Positions 23,771 through 34,181 of a stretch of 64,000 nucleotides of DNA are shown here, piece by piece. The DNA comes from Chenopodium formosanum. Lineage: Eukaryota > Streptophyta > Magnoliopsida > Caryophyllales > Amaranthaceae. Each line of letters opens with the position of its first letter. Within the stretch, counting starts at the first letter, position 1. The notes below the pieces were generated by a model. That model searched no databases. It was not told the origin of the DNA and saw nothing but the letters and a program-made list of their open reading frames with translations. Both the position numbers and the translations under genes were made by a program. Location of the stretch: NCBI GenBank assembly GCA_024500155.1, contig CM044862.1, forward strand, positions 46,696,001-46,760,000, written 5' to 3'.

Positions 23771-24364
23771 GAGGATGAAAGGACATCTCTTTGCCATAAA
23801 CCCCATTCCAACATGATTGTCAACACCATGCTGAAGAAACAAGGACACTTCCCTGGGATGACCCTAGGAAAGAAGAAAGGGAAAGCAAAATCGCTGGAGT
23901 CACCTGGCCTCCCTAAGCTAGATACTTTCGGACTTGGCTTTGAACCGACTCGAAAAGATCTCAAGCGAGCCCAGGACAAGTTGAAAGCACGTAGGGACGC
24001 TCGCATTCAAAAGAAAGCAATTCTAATGGATCAGTATCCTCTTACGCTTAATGGTCAGTTCATAAAAGAAGGAGAGGACTATCCCTGTCACGAATTTCCT
24101 GAGCCATTTGTTGTAAACGGCATACGGCAAACAGGATTCGAGATTTTCTTGGATTGCTACTTCACTGATGAAATCCCAACTCCCATCCATAAGGAGAAAG
24201 CACCCCTATGCTTTGACTTTAACGTCATGGGATTACTGTTTTGGTGAGAAAAGAATGAGCCAACTTATAAAGAAGATAACTCCTCGCTCATTCAAACAAT
24301 CCTACAAAGCGAAAACTTCGACCCCTCGAAGCTAATTACTCCAGCCGAAGGATTACTACAAGGG
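23771..24364 (+). pseudogene. Tat linker with G-patch-like segment
   Basis: An open stretch at 23813-24247 (144 codons) joins protease to RT. It starts with MLKKQGHFPGMTLGKKKGKA, which resembles the G-patch RNA-binding motif placed between protease and RT in several retroelements. It is bounded by stop codons on both sides (23768 and 24245), so it is separated from the neighbouring frames here. Confidence 0.55.
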
Positions 24365-26515
24365 TTGCGCAAGACTATCAAAGTGACTACTCCAAGCGGA
24401 AGGAAGATATCAATCACGACAGGGCAAGGACCGATGTTCGAAGAGTCGTCTGAGTCAGAGTCTAAGTCAGAGTCTTTCCCTTTAGAGTCTTCTGAGTCTT
24501 TAATAGTAGCACCTCCCCCTCATATTTCTTCTCCTAGGATAGTTAGTGATCCAGTCCCTGAGGACATATTACTCTTTAATGTAATGATCTCAGAGTATAA
24601 TAATATTTCTCATTCTCCTTACTTCTTGTGTTCTTCCCTAACCCAAGATGACGAGCACTGCTTAGCTAACGATGAAAAAGACAAAGAAATTATTAAAGCA
24701 ATGGAAACACTCGAAAAGAAAACACCGGTAATTGAAGAAACTGAAACAGTTGACATCTCAAATGATTTAACTCATAAAAGAGAAGTTAAAATCGGACTAA
24801 CATTGAATAAACAAGAAAGAACCGATTTAATTAACTTACTTAAAGAATTTATCGATGTATTTGCTTGGTCATATGAAGATATGCCAGGCATTAATAGAGA
24901 AATAGCTCAATACACTATACCACTAATTCCAGGAATGAAACCTGTAAAACAAAAGTTGCGTCGAATGAAACCCGACGTATCACTTAAAATAAAAGAAGAA
25001 ATTTTAAAACAAATAACTGCAGGTTTCATCAAGGTATCCAAATACCCCGAATGGGTCGCCAACGTTGTCCCAGTTACAAAGAAAGACGGAAGGGTAAGGA
25101 TGTGTGTCGACTATCGAGATCTAAATAAGGCAAGTCCAAAGGACGACATCCCTTTGCCACACATCAATATTCTGGTAGACAACACGGCAAATCACGCGCT
25201 TTTCTCATTCATGGATGGATACGCAGGGTACAATCAGATTCTCATGGCAGAAGAAGACATGGAGAAAACAACCTTTATCACACCATGGGGCACTTACTGC
25301 TACACGGTAATGCCATTTGGGTTGAAAAACGCGGGTGCTACTTACCAACGTGCAGCAAATGCCTTACTCCATGACATGATGCATAAAGAAGTCGAAGGTT
25401 ATGTCGACGACATGATTGTAAAATCAAAAAACCGTCCAGGCCATCAAGTAGCCTTAAGGAAATTTTTCGAAAGGCTAAGAAAATATAACATGAGGTTGAA
25501 TCCATCGAAATGTGCTTTTGAAGTCACCTCAGGCAAGCTCTTGGGATACGTCATAAGCTCTAGAGGAATAGAGGTAGACCCAACCAAGATTAATGCAATC
25601 ATGTCAATGCCACCGCCCAAGACTGAGAAACAAATTCGAGGATTTATTGGCCGGTTGCAATACATAAGTAGGTTCATATCAAAATTGACAACGATATGTG
25701 AACCAATCTTCAAGAACCTCAAGAAGAATGTACCAGTAATATGGGATGACGAGTGTCAAAAAGCCTTTGAAAATATCAAAACCTATCTCGCAAATCCTCC
25801 CGTATTAGCGCCATCACTTCCTGGAATACCTCTTAGGTTATATTTGACGATTACCAAAGAGACAATGGGAGCCATGCTAGCACAAGAGGTAGAAGGCAAA
25901 GAGAATGCAATCTATTACCTAAGTAAAAAGATGCTCGAATACGAAACACGCTATACACCGCTCGAGAAATTGTGCCTCGCCTTGGTGTGGGCCACAACTA
26001 AGTTGAGACATTACATGTTGGTGCATACCGTTTTCGTAGTCTCCCGATTAGATCTACTCAAGTATCTGTTCGAGAAATCTACACTCAATGGACGTATTTC
26101 AAGATGGATAGTCAATCTAGCCCAGTTTGATGTACGGTTTATGCCGCAAAAAGCTATTAAAGGGTCCGTGGTGTTAGACTTTCTAGCAGACTTTTCAATA
26201 GAAGACTCGACGCCAATACAAGACAAAGAATTTCCAGATGAAGACTTAATGTTTACTGAAGATGATACTTGGACCTTGTATTTTGACGGAGCCTCAAACC
26301 AAAAGGGATGTGGCGTCGGAGTGCTACTAGTATCACCTAAAAAAGAGCACGTTCCAATCTCAATAAAGCTTGATTTCGACGTTACCAACAACGCTGCAGA
26401 ATATGAAGCATGCGTGGTAGGCCTTGAAACAGCCTTGGCATTGGGAGTAAAGAAGTTAAGGATATTCGGAGACTCTTCTTTGATCATCAATCAGATATCT
26501 AAAAGGTGGAAGTAA
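24365..26515 (+). CDS. Tat reverse transcriptase, RNase H and archaeal-type RNase H
   Basis: This is the longest open frame in the element, 716 codons. RT spans roughly residues 140-430: KYPEWVANVVPVTKKDG, CVDYRDLNKASPKDDIPLP (Asp at about 249), the PFGLKNAGATYQR block, and catalytic YVDD at 346-349. The first RNase H follows. Its usual first Asp region reads LYLTITKETMGAML, so a catalytic Asp is missing. A second RNase H starts at WTLYFDGASN (Asp about 641). It continues through NNAAEYEA and FGDSSLI and ends at a frameshift. A degenerate first RNase H with an added archaeal-type one is typical of Tat elements. The annotated Met is simply the first in the open stretch. The natural protein would be part of a longer polyprotein. 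Confidence 0.9.
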   Translation: MRKTIKVTTPSGRKISITTGQGPMFEESSESESKSESFPLESSESLIVAPPPHISSPRIVSDPVPEDILLFNVMISEYNNISHSPYFLCSSLTQDDEHCLANDEKDKEIIKAMETLEKKTPVIEETETVDISNDLTHKREVKIGLTLNKQERTDLINLLKEFIDVFAWSYEDMPGINREIAQYTIPLIPGMKPVKQKLRRMKPDVSLKIKEEILKQITAGFIKVSKYPEWVANVVPVTKKDGRVRMCVDYRDLNKASPKDDIPLPHINILVDNTANHALFSFMDGYAGYNQILMAEEDMEKTTFITPWGTYCYTVMPFGLKNAGATYQRAANALLHDMMHKEVEGYVDDMIVKSKNRPGHQVALRKFFERLRKYNMRLNPSKCAFEVTSGKLLGYVISSRGIEVDPTKINAIMSMPPPKTEKQIRGFIGRLQYISRFISKLTTICEPIFKNLKKNVPVIWDDECQKAFENIKTYLANPPVLAPSLPGIPLRLYLTITKETMGAMLAQEVEGKENAIYYLSKKMLEYETRYTPLEKLCLALVWATTKLRHYMLVHTVFVVSRLDLLKYLFEKSTLNGRISRWIVNLAQFDVRFMPQKAIKGSVVLDFLADFSIEDSTPIQDKEFPDEDLMFTEDDTWTLYFDGASNQKGCGVGVLLVSPKKEHVPISIKLDFDVTNNAAEYEACVVGLETALALGVKKLRIFGDSSLIINQISKRWK

Positions 26516-27555
26516 GGAGTGAAAGCCTAGCCCCTTACCAAACCTATCTGGAAACTCTTACCGATCAGTTAGAGAAGGTAGAATACACAAATCTACCTAG
26601 AGAAGAAAACCAATTTGTTGATGCCTTGGCAAGATTAGCCTCAATGGTTAGGATTCCCACGGAAATCGAGCAAATGCCTCTAACCATCGAAAAAAGTCAC
26701 AAACAAGCATATATCCAGGCTATAGAAGACGACGACTTAGTCCAAGGCGAAGAAGAAGAAGAAGAAGAAGAAGAAGAAGAAGAAGAAGAAGAAGAAGAAG
26801 AAGAAGAAGAACCGTGGTACACAGACATACTCAATTATGTCACCAATGGAGAATACCCTCCTCATGCTGACAAAAGAGCAAAGCGAGCATTAAGACTTTT
26901 GGCTTCTCAATATGTACTCATAGACAACGAGCTACATAAAAGGGTACCTAAAGGTCGAGCTCTTCTATGTGTAGGAAAGGTGGATGCACAAAGAGTAATG
27001 AGAATAGTTCACGAAGGAATCTGTGGCACTCATTTAAATGGCAAAATGTTAGTCAAGAAAATAATGCGAGAAGGATATTATTGGACTACAATGAATAGGG
27101 ATTGCCATCAATACGTAAAAAGATGCCCTAAGTGCCAAATTTATGCCAATTTACAACATGTCCCTCCATCTTTGCTCTACACCTACACATCGCCATGGCC
27201 ATTCTCTACATGGGGAATTGACATAATTGGCAAAATCACTCCCCCAGGAACAGGAGGCCACGAATTTATTCTAGTAGCAATTGATTACTTTACAAAGTGG
27301 GTCAAAGCGCAATCATACGCTAAACTCACTGCAAAACATGTAGCACTCTTTATCGAAAGAAATATTATCTGTCGATATGGAGTCCCACATGAAATGATAA
27401 GTGACAATGGAACTCACTTTCAAGCCGAATGTGAAGAATTGCTACAAAAATACGGCATTCAACATCATCATTCTTCCCCTTATAGACCTCAAGAAAACAG
27501 AGCAGTCGAGGCAGCTAATAAAAATCTAAAGACTATCATCGAGAAAATGACATAA
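26506..27555 (+). CDS. Tat RNase H end and integrase core (truncated)
   Basis: This 349-codon frame overlaps the previous one in another frame, showing a frameshift near 26510. It starts with the end of the second RNase H (NQFVDALARLAS, last catalytic Asp). A run of 21 glutamates follows. The integrase then begins with an HHCC zinc-binding region (HEGICGTH ... CPKCQ, about residues 168-215). Next is the catalytic core with GIDIIG, SDNGTHF and AVEAANK giving the D, D and E residues. A TAA at 27553 ends it early. A stop there suggests a dead enzyme, although all catalytic residues are kept. Confidence 0.88.
   Translation: MEVRSESLAPYQTYLETLTDQLEKVEYTNLPREENQFVDALARLASMVRIPTEIEQMPLTIEKSHKQAYIQAIEDDDLVQGEEEEEEEEEEEEEEEEEEEEEPWYTDILNYVTNGEYPPHADKRAKRALRLLASQYVLIDNELHKRVPKGRALLCVGKVDAQRVMRIVHEGICGTHLNGKMLVKKIMREGYYWTTMNRDCHQYVKRCPKCQIYANLQHVPPSLLYTYTSPWPFSTWGIDIIGKITPPGTGGHEFILVAIDYFTKWVKAQSYAKLTAKHVALFIERNIICRYGVPHEMISDNGTHFQAECEELLQKYGIQHHHSSPYRPQENRAVEAANKNLKTIIEKMT
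26749..26811 (+). repeat. (GAA)21 microsatellite in pol
   Basis: This is a pure run of 21 GAA codons coding for glutamate, between the second RNase H and integrase. It keeps the reading frame. It looks like triplet expansion in an acidic linker. Confidence 0.95.
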
Positions 27556-28041
27556 AATTATAAGGATTAGCCTGACAAGCTTCACTTCGCATTGTGGGGC
27601 TATCGCACGTCAATCCGTACATCAACAGGAAATACGTCATTTTCCTTGGTATATGGAATGGATGTCGTACAACCTGTCAAACTAGAAATAACATCTCTAC
27701 GCATTGCGCTAGAGAGTAAACTCGATGAAGTTGAATGGACTAGGGAAAGATATGAAGAATTAATTCTACTCGACGAAAAACGACTAGAAGCTCTACATCA
27801 CACTCAGTGTTACCAAACGCGTATGGCTAGGCATTTTAATAAGAAGGTCAAGACAAGAAATATCAAAGTAGGAGATTTGGTAAAATGTTTTAGACCCAAG
27901 GGGAAAATTTAGACCTAATTGGTCTGGCCCCTACATTGTCAAAACAATCCTGTCAGGAGGTGCAGCAAAACTTACTGATATGGATGGCAATGAATTCTCA
28001 AACATGACCAATCTTGACCAACTTAAAAAATACTACCCATA
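27556..28041 (+). pseudogene. Tat integrase C-terminal region
   Basis: After the stop at 27553 and a second stop near 27567, the frame reads ALWGYRTSIRTSTGNTSFSL and YGMDVVQPVKLEI. It then reads KVGDLVKCFRPKGK, all standard for the C-terminal part of gypsy integrases. A frameshift near 27905 follows. The rest (NWSGPYIVKTILSGGAAKL ... LDQLKKYYP) is the usual polyprotein end, with its stop at 28039-28041. Confidence 0.85.
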
Positions 28042-28192
28042 ATTACTTGAGTAGGATACTCAAGAGAGCTACGTTCGGCCTGATTCCTTAAGAAAGGATA
28101 CGTAGGCAACCCTTTACGGGTGTGGCCACTTTATTTTTTGACATCTCTGCGTTCCAGAATCAATTAAAAAGTCAACAGAAAATCGGCAAATT

Positions 28193-28310
28193 ATTGGCGT
28201 CGCACAACAGAGCCTGGCGCCAGCTAGAAGTCATCAGCGCCAACCGATGGAATTGGCGCCTGGCACCAGGCCTCAATAGCTGGCGCCAAATGCCAATTAC
28301 TGGTGCCAAT
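28193..28310. repeat. GGCGCC palindrome cluster after integrase
   Basis: It contains ATTGGCGTCGC, CCTGGCGCCAGC, ATTGGCGCCTGGCACC, GCTGGCGCCAAA and CTGGTGCCAAT. It lies between the polyprotein end and the 3' end of antisense gene 1. No TATA box is evident nearby. Confidence 0.65.
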
Positions 28311-28571
28311 TTGGGAATAAAATCTGGGCGAATTTCGGTGTTTTTCGGAAAATTTTCAACTTTCGTACTCGAATAATTTCTTGAAAATTATTTATTTCGA
28401 TTTTCATTGCTTTAATAAAATAAATTTAAAGTAAACAATTTAATTGAAAGCTGAAATTTCATTAATAAAATAAAATTACATTATTGATGGAATTTAAATA
28501 AGGCTGAAATAAATTAACTTTAAATAAAAATAACAATCTAAGTCTAATAAATCTAAAGCTAAGCAATGCTC

Positions 28572-30019
28572 TTAATCTTTCTTTTCCTTTTTAGCTCTTT
28601 TCCAATTCTTTTCTACTTCCTCCTCTTCATCCATTACTTTTTCTAGTAGGCATCCTTTAGAGGACCTACATTCAATTTTGGAGTAGATAGTCTCCTCTTC
28701 AGCTAGCACTAAATGCTTCTTTTCCACCCAAGGTTTTTTGTCTGTGGTGTTAGCTTTCCTTTTTCCTTTGTCTTTGGTAGTATTTTTCTTCCTTGGCATT
28801 GTAGGTGTTTTGAATTCAATTCTTGCACCTAAGCGTTCTTTGGCAGGTGTCACCCTGTCACCTAGACGATCCTTCACATCAGTTCTACCCTAATCAATCG
28901 AAGATTTCTTCAGCAACCACTTCTTTACATCATTAGGCAAAGAGGGAGGAACCTTTTGAGTAATCACTTCCCATAAAGGTCTAGCGCTCCAGTAAGCATC
29001 GAATCTATCAGCAAGCCCTATTGTCTTTTTACCCTGCAGGGATAGTAATAAGTTACACGAGACAAGCTTGGAAGACGGCAGAAAGGTTGCTTGTTAACAC
29101 CAACCATCCTTTCTATTTTCCACCATGGGATGACCCACTTGATAGCAAAATCACGTGATTCAAATACTTTTCTCCACCCATGACGCCCAATTTTAGGGAT
29201 GCGCTTCTTCCTTCTCACGAAACAATTGGGAGTATATTTTTCAATGTCATCCGGAGGGATAATTAATCCTAGCCTCTCCATTAGCCATATCTGTAAAAAA
29301 AAATTACAATGCAAATAAATTATTATTACAATACAAAAATATATTTTTTGATTTCTGTAATTAAAAATATTATTTTTCTACCTATAATAAAATTGGAGAA
29401 CCGCAAAAAGGCGCTTTTGGGTCCCTTTTCAATTCATTGAGACTAATCATGGTCTCTCCAACTATTAATGGCATTAGATTCCTCCCTGATTCAATTTGTT
29501 CTAGTACAGTGGTGATAATTGATTGACCCTCATTATTTTTACCACTACTAAGAAAAAATTGATTGAGCATGCAAAATAAGAACGCCCTTCTTCTATATAT
29601 ATGAAAAGATTCAGAAAGAGGTTTATCAAAATAATGGCGTGCGAATTCTTTCAAATTAACCATATTGTCATCTACTATTTTTGATAAATCCCTTTCCTTT
29701 AAATTAAAGAAGCGCTCAAAATCCTTATAATAGTATGCATCTACTCTAGGGATTACTACGAGGTCTATTGCAGAAAAGCCTAAAATAGCACCAAATTCCT
29801 CTGGCAAAGGGCTAATCTCATCATACCTTATTCTGAAACAATGCGTATCAACATTCCAAAATTCTAAAGCGGTATGTATGAAGTCTAGGTCTAGATCTAC
29901 CCCTTTGATGCCATAAATTCCCCCAGGTGAAATAAATCTAATTCTTTTCTGTCTCTAGCATTAAGAGATCGACACCATTCATGAGTGTATTGGGTGAAGG
30001 TTTTGGTGACTAAAGACAT
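28572..30019 (-). pseudogene. Antisense plant-mobile-domain-like gene 1
   Basis: This is an antisense gene between integrase and the 3' LTR. The start is chosen at 30019, about 75 bp after a TATA box. Exon 1 (30019-29382) begins with THEWCRSLNARDRKELDLFH. A 1-nt loss in a G run near 29930 shifts the frame. It resumes with SPLPEEFGAILGF and runs to PFCGSPILL, where TAG replaces what was probably CAG at the exon end. A 91-bp GT-AG intron (29381-29291) follows. Exon 2 starts QIWLMERLGL, has a frame break near 29030, and ends in a Lys/Glu-rich tail at 28572. The fold class resembles the plant mobile domain (PF10536-like) proteins. Family assignment rests on a few motifs. It is a broken gene here. 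Confidence 0.7.
29291..29381 (-). other. Intron of antisense gene 1 (91 bp)
   Basis: On the minus strand the donor is GTAGAAA and the acceptor is a T-rich tract ending TTACAG. Presence of an intron on the antisense strand means the gene was not copied from a spliced antisense mRNA. It would be kept because the element's RNA runs the other way. Confidence 0.65.
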
Positions 30020-30092
30020 GATTATTATTCTTTCTAAAGAAGAGAATGGTTTTATTCGCTGGAATTATGAGAAGAATCGGCTGGGCAGGGGG

Positions 30093-30101
30093 CTATTTAT
30101 A
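30093..30101 (-). promoter_or_regulatory. TATA box of antisense gene 1
   Basis: On the minus strand this is TATAAATAG, 75 bp upstream of the ATG at 30019. The GGCGCC cluster starts 40 bp upstream of it. In the LTR promoter the same gap is 43 bp. Confidence 0.6.
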
Positions 30102-30140
30102 CAGAAATTGCGAAGAGTTTTAATCAGAATGAAACACGGA

Positions 30141-30258
30141 GTCAGCGTCAATTGGCGTCAAACCCCCAAGATTGGCGCCAACCGCCAGAGCTTGGCGCCA
30201 CACGCTAAGTGTAGCGCCTAGCGCCACGCGCCATAGTGTGGCGCCAGCTGGTGCCAAG
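30141..30258. promoter_or_regulatory. GGCGCC palindrome cluster upstream of antisense gene 1
   Basis: It contains ATTGGCGTCAA, ATTGGCGCCAA, CTTGGCGCCACA, GTAGCGCCTAGCGCCACGCGCC and GTGGCGCCAGC. With the TATA box at 30093 it forms a likely promoter for the minus-strand gene. Confidence 0.65.
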
Positions 30259-30259
30259 T

Positions 30260-30862
30260 CAATAAGACAATCGCGTGTGCTCAGTTTGCGTTTTTGATAT
30301 TAAACTCGAGTCGGTTAATGACTTTATAGCTCCGTTTAATATTCCTAAACATCTTTTCTATCCTTTTTTTCTTAATTAATTAAATATAGTTATTTATATT
30401 TAATTTATATTATTCTTTTTGGACTTAGTTCTAAATTCCAAAACCCGACATTTTTATTCGTTTCTTTTCCTTTTTTTATTTTTTCTTTTTGGGGAAGAGA
30501 GTCGGATAATATCCTCCATCAATAATAAAAATGACGGAATTTTTGCGCAAAATTGTTGTCACACTTCTTTTGCACACACTAACATACACATAATAATAAA
30601 CAATCAAATAAATTTATCATAACATAAAAATACAAAATGTGTCTCTAAATGATGAGTCAAAGGCAAAGTTCTATAAAAAAAATCAAAATAAAATATACAC
30701 AGGAACAAGCTACGGCGCCGGAGGATGTAGGCCCATCATACCATAAAATTGCGCCGTACGAGGAGTCACCTCTCCACCGGCTCCAGCTTCAGCACCAGCT
30801 CCAGTCTCCGTGGGAGGAGGAAGACTCAAGATAGGACCACTCTATCCATGATCAACCTGAGG
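30260..30862. other. Spacer between the two antisense genes
   Basis: AT-rich sequence from 30300 to 30700 is followed by GC-richer sequence from 30710, where the 3' end of antisense gene 2 begins. No gene is seen in the spacer. Confidence 0.5.
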
Positions 30863-33033
30863 CTAAGGCCGCGGAGGCTGATGCGATGACGAGCCGACCT
30901 CGTACATCCCACCACCTCTGAAAGCCGAGGTAGCCTCTCCTACCGGTGCAGCAGGAGCACCCTCAGAAGAAGATCCCGAGCCCTTGGCAACGTCGGCTCG
31001 AGCAACCTCAGAGCGACCGCCTCTACCCCCTGACGAAGTGCGATGACGTCTCGAGCTAGACCTCGCCGGTCCCTCCGCCCCACAGGTCTCGTGCGGGTGT
31101 GAGAAGCGATAGGCTGGCTCTGCAAAAATAATTAAATCAGAAACAAGGTAAAACTGAAGCAACAATGCAAAAATAATGACTAAGGAAAGGAAACCTCTCG
31201 GACAACGTCATCTCGACGACAGATGGCCACGTTCCTCATCCGGACGAGCTGGCTCCGGAAGTCATCTATGCATCGTGCCATAGCCGAAACCACCTCGCGT
31301 GAAAACTGTCAGAAAATTAAGTCAGTAAAAATGCATGATAAATGAACACAAAAATTATGAATTAAAACTAGGCTTACACTAGTCTGGTAAAAAGGAATCG
31401 ACCGCTCTACGAAGCGCTCGCCCTCGGGAGCCGGAGAAATCATCTCCTCGATCGGCCCGTACATCCCCTGGTAGTGGATGGACATACAGGGCGACACGCA
31501 CTCAGCAGTACCATCCTGATAAAACGGAAAAAATCAGTAAAGTATTACTTAGGGGCTACTTAGCGAAAAATAAAAGCTAAAAATCTTACCCTCACATCCT
31601 CAGCCGGTACAGGGGCTGGAGCTAATAAAGGTAGTAGCTCCTCAGCATTACACTGCCCGAGGATCGCATGGGACCGCCAAGGGGTACCAGCTCCCTCAGA
31701 CATGCTTGACAACTGCGCCTCGTCGAACATGTGACGTGGTGGAGCAGCAGAAACGACGAAAACATCAGAAGAGTATTGTTTAGCGACCCTCTCTCCTAAG
31801 TACGCGACCGCTCCATAGGTCCCCAGAAAATAGCGACGCTCAGTAGAGTAATGTGCGGCTAATCCAGGGACTGTCCAACCGCCCCATGGTCGGTATACCA
31901 CCTCATGTCCCTATAAAAACCATCAATCAGGCAAGAATATATCTAAAGCACCGCGGAAAAAGCAAGATAAACGATAAAATTTGTACCAAGATAATCCAGC
32001 TCCGGAAACGTGTAGTAGACATGTCCACGTGGTGGCCGTCCCAAGAGGCGCTAACTGGAAATCCCCTCGGCGATAGTCTCGCCGGCGCAACGGAAGGAAA
32101 GTACTCGTAGAACCAGATCTATAAAGAGTTAAAAGTGTGAATAAATGCTAACTAATATGTAGGGCTAAACTTTATAGGGAATAATGTTTACCTCTACGAC
32201 CTTCCAAAAAGCAGACAAAGCGACGTTCGTCCTAAAGGACTGGTGACGACACGAGTCCCTCAGCGCACGAACGAAGTCAGCATAGGCCAAGCTGGCCTAG
32301 TCATAAGTCCCGATCCGCTAGAGATCACGGACGGTAAGGAGGTAGTAAAGCAATGCCCTACTCCCTTATCAGGGGAGAATGTCCCTGACAACAACATCAG
32401 CACAAAGATGCGCACCCGCTGCTCTCGGGTGGTCGCATCGTCGTCAAGAGCCGCTGCCATCGTTGAGCGGCGAATCCCTCTAACACTTAACTAGGTCGTC
32501 TCGATCTCAGCTTGGGCCTGAATAGTGATCGGCCCCAACAACTTCTCGACCTCTGAAGAAAAGACGTCGATCCCACCGTCGAACGACAGTGGCACAAAAG
32601 TGAACTCCAGTCATGTGATGAGACTGAAATCCGTAGGGGTGACCATCATCTCGCCCCAAGGGAAATGGAAGGTGTTGGTGGTGTCCCAGAAGAACTCTAC
32701 CAAAGCGCGCACTACGTGATGACCCCCGCTAGAGGCGACCATAGCCTCGGAGGTCTCAATCAGAGTAGCTAGCCCGCAAGACTCCCATATGAGTCTTGTC
32801 CTGTACAAATCGCCTAAACCGTCATAGCCAGAGCCGCGATGTCGTGTCCTCCCGGGCTCGGTACCCTGTCTCACCCTCTCAGAAATGTGGTGGACAGGAG
32901 CGAAGAACAGGGTCTGCTCATCCCACTCCGAAAGCCAACCAAGCGAAGTGGATAGCGTGGCGTCGTCCTCCAAGGGCTCATGCTCCAATCTAGTGTTTTG
33001 GGACCATGAACCCGAGCCTCGTTGTCTAGCCAT
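30863..33033 (-). pseudogene. Antisense plant-mobile-domain gene 2 (MAIN-like / PP7L-like), six exons
   Basis: This is an antisense, GC-rich gene recognisable as a plant mobile domain protein. Key segments are LVEFFWDTTNTFHFPWGEMM followed by VTPTDFSLIT, then REQRVRIFVLMLLSGTFSPD, IWFYEYFPSVAPARLSPRG, and further on YLGERVAKQYSSD. Six exons with GT-AG borders fit: 33033-32192, 32118-31987, 31910-31590, 31515-31378, 31305-31195, 31119 to the end. Exon 1 has a TGA within DFSLIT-LEF (near 32613), a TAG near 32493, and a frameshift near 32263. The last exon ends at 30940 in the spliced frame, or at 30863 in the longer Ser/Gly-rich frame. In Arabidopsis, MAIN, MAIL1 and PP7L carry this domain and act in transposon silencing. 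What it does for the element is unknown. Confidence 0.82.
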
Positions 33034-33036
33034 GCT

Positions 33037-33503
33037 ACATTGTGCAGAATCATCATAAATTAAGGTTCTATAGTATCTAAGGTTCGTCTAGCCGCATGTA
33101 ACTATGTTCGCAAAAACAAAGTATGTAGTACTAAAGCAGAGAACAAATTTAAATTGAGCATGACAGCATTTTTCAAGCAATCAAACAATTTCTTGCAACA
33201 CTACAGTGATTATTGTGAATAATTGAACAAGAATTGCTAGCAAAAACATCAAGAACGAGTCACATTGTTCTTCACGACCTTAAGAGGTCCAACAATGGCA
33301 AATTTATTATTTCTTCACCAAATTGAGTCAAACAAGTCTCAAATTACTGCCAAGGCAATATACAAACATAATCAAGCAATTTCATGGCATAAAACTTGAC
33401 AAACAAAGCAAATTGAGCATCATAAGATTCGAATTTTCATGAAATTCGTGAATAAACATGCCAAGAATTCATAAAAACTGATGTGAGATTGAGGAAAACT
33501 TAC
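33037..33503 (-). other. Probable 5' UTR intron of antisense gene 2
   Basis: Downstream of the putative TATA box the minus strand has a strong donor (ATCTAT then GTAAGTTTTCC, at about 33503). An acceptor (CACAATGTAG) lies one base before the ATG at 33033. An intron of about 465 bp in the 5' leader would join them. Confidence 0.45.
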
Positions 33504-33654
33504 ATAGATCAGGAAAATAGATGAGAAGAGCTTTGATTTGCAACAAATTTGAGCGAATTCGGTTGAAAAACGAGCAAGCAATGAGCAATTAAAGCTTTCG
33601 GGTTTCCTCGAGCAGTTTCGCGACGAACAGAGCAGCGAAATGAAGAGAAAATGG

Positions 33655-33663
33655 GTATTTAAA
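33655..33663 (-). promoter_or_regulatory. TATA-like box of antisense gene 2
   Basis: The minus strand reads TTTAAATAC, 12 bp downstream of the GGCGCC cluster at 33675-33790. With the leader intron it would drive antisense gene 2. Confidence 0.45.
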
Positions 33664-33674
33664 GAAATTCCCAT

Positions 33675-33790
33675 GTTGGCGCCAGTCCCTATGCATTGGC
33701 GTCACAAATTAGGCTTGGCGCCTGGCGCCAACATCAGCGCCTGGCGCTAACGCCTAATAGCTGGCGTTGATGGTTTTTCAGCGACGCCAA
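33675..33790. promoter_or_regulatory. GGCGCC palindrome cluster upstream of antisense gene 2
   Basis: It contains GTTGGCGCCAGT, ATTGGCGTCAC, CTTGGCGCCTGGCGCCAAC, CAGCGCCTGGCGCTAACGCC, CTGGCGTTG and GCGACGCCAA. It is the third non-LTR copy placed next to a TATA-like box. Confidence 0.65.
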
Positions 33791-33972
33791 AGCATCCAGC
33801 AACCTGATGCGGTTGTGCTAGCCTTCTGCAACATATTTTCGGGTTCCTTGGTACGCCAGTTAGCCCCTCTAAGCAATTTGACATGATTTAGTAATCGGCT
33901 TGATTACATAAAGTGATCTACCTGATAAGAGATCGTCTCACTTATCTTAAAGCGCCTAAGCATTGGCTCATT

Positions 33973-34105
33973 AGCAAAAGGCACCGGCATATAGGTTCAA
34001 GAGCAAAAGGCACCGACATATAGGTTCAAGAGCAAAAGGCACCGACATATAGGTTCAAAGAGCACCGACATACAGGTTCAAAGGAAAAGAGCGCCGACGT
34101 ACAGG
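33973..34105 (+). repeat. 29-bp tandem repeat in Tat 3' region
   Basis: There are three regular copies of a 29-bp unit starting AGCAAAAGGCACCG and ending ATATAGGTTCAAG (starts at 33973, 34002 and 34031). Two degenerate copies follow. Such tandem repeats before the 3' LTR are common in Tat elements and can seed satellites. Confidence 0.85.
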
Positions 34106-34181
34106 CATAGTGGAAGGCGAACTTTTAAAGATCAACAGGCGTGGATCTTCGGTAATTTCCTTTGGAAAATTATTGCATCAA

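Noticed and set aside
31853..32993. Plus-strand frames opposite antisense gene 2
   Set aside because: They are shadows of the PMD exons, which have conserved motifs and splice sites on the minus strand.
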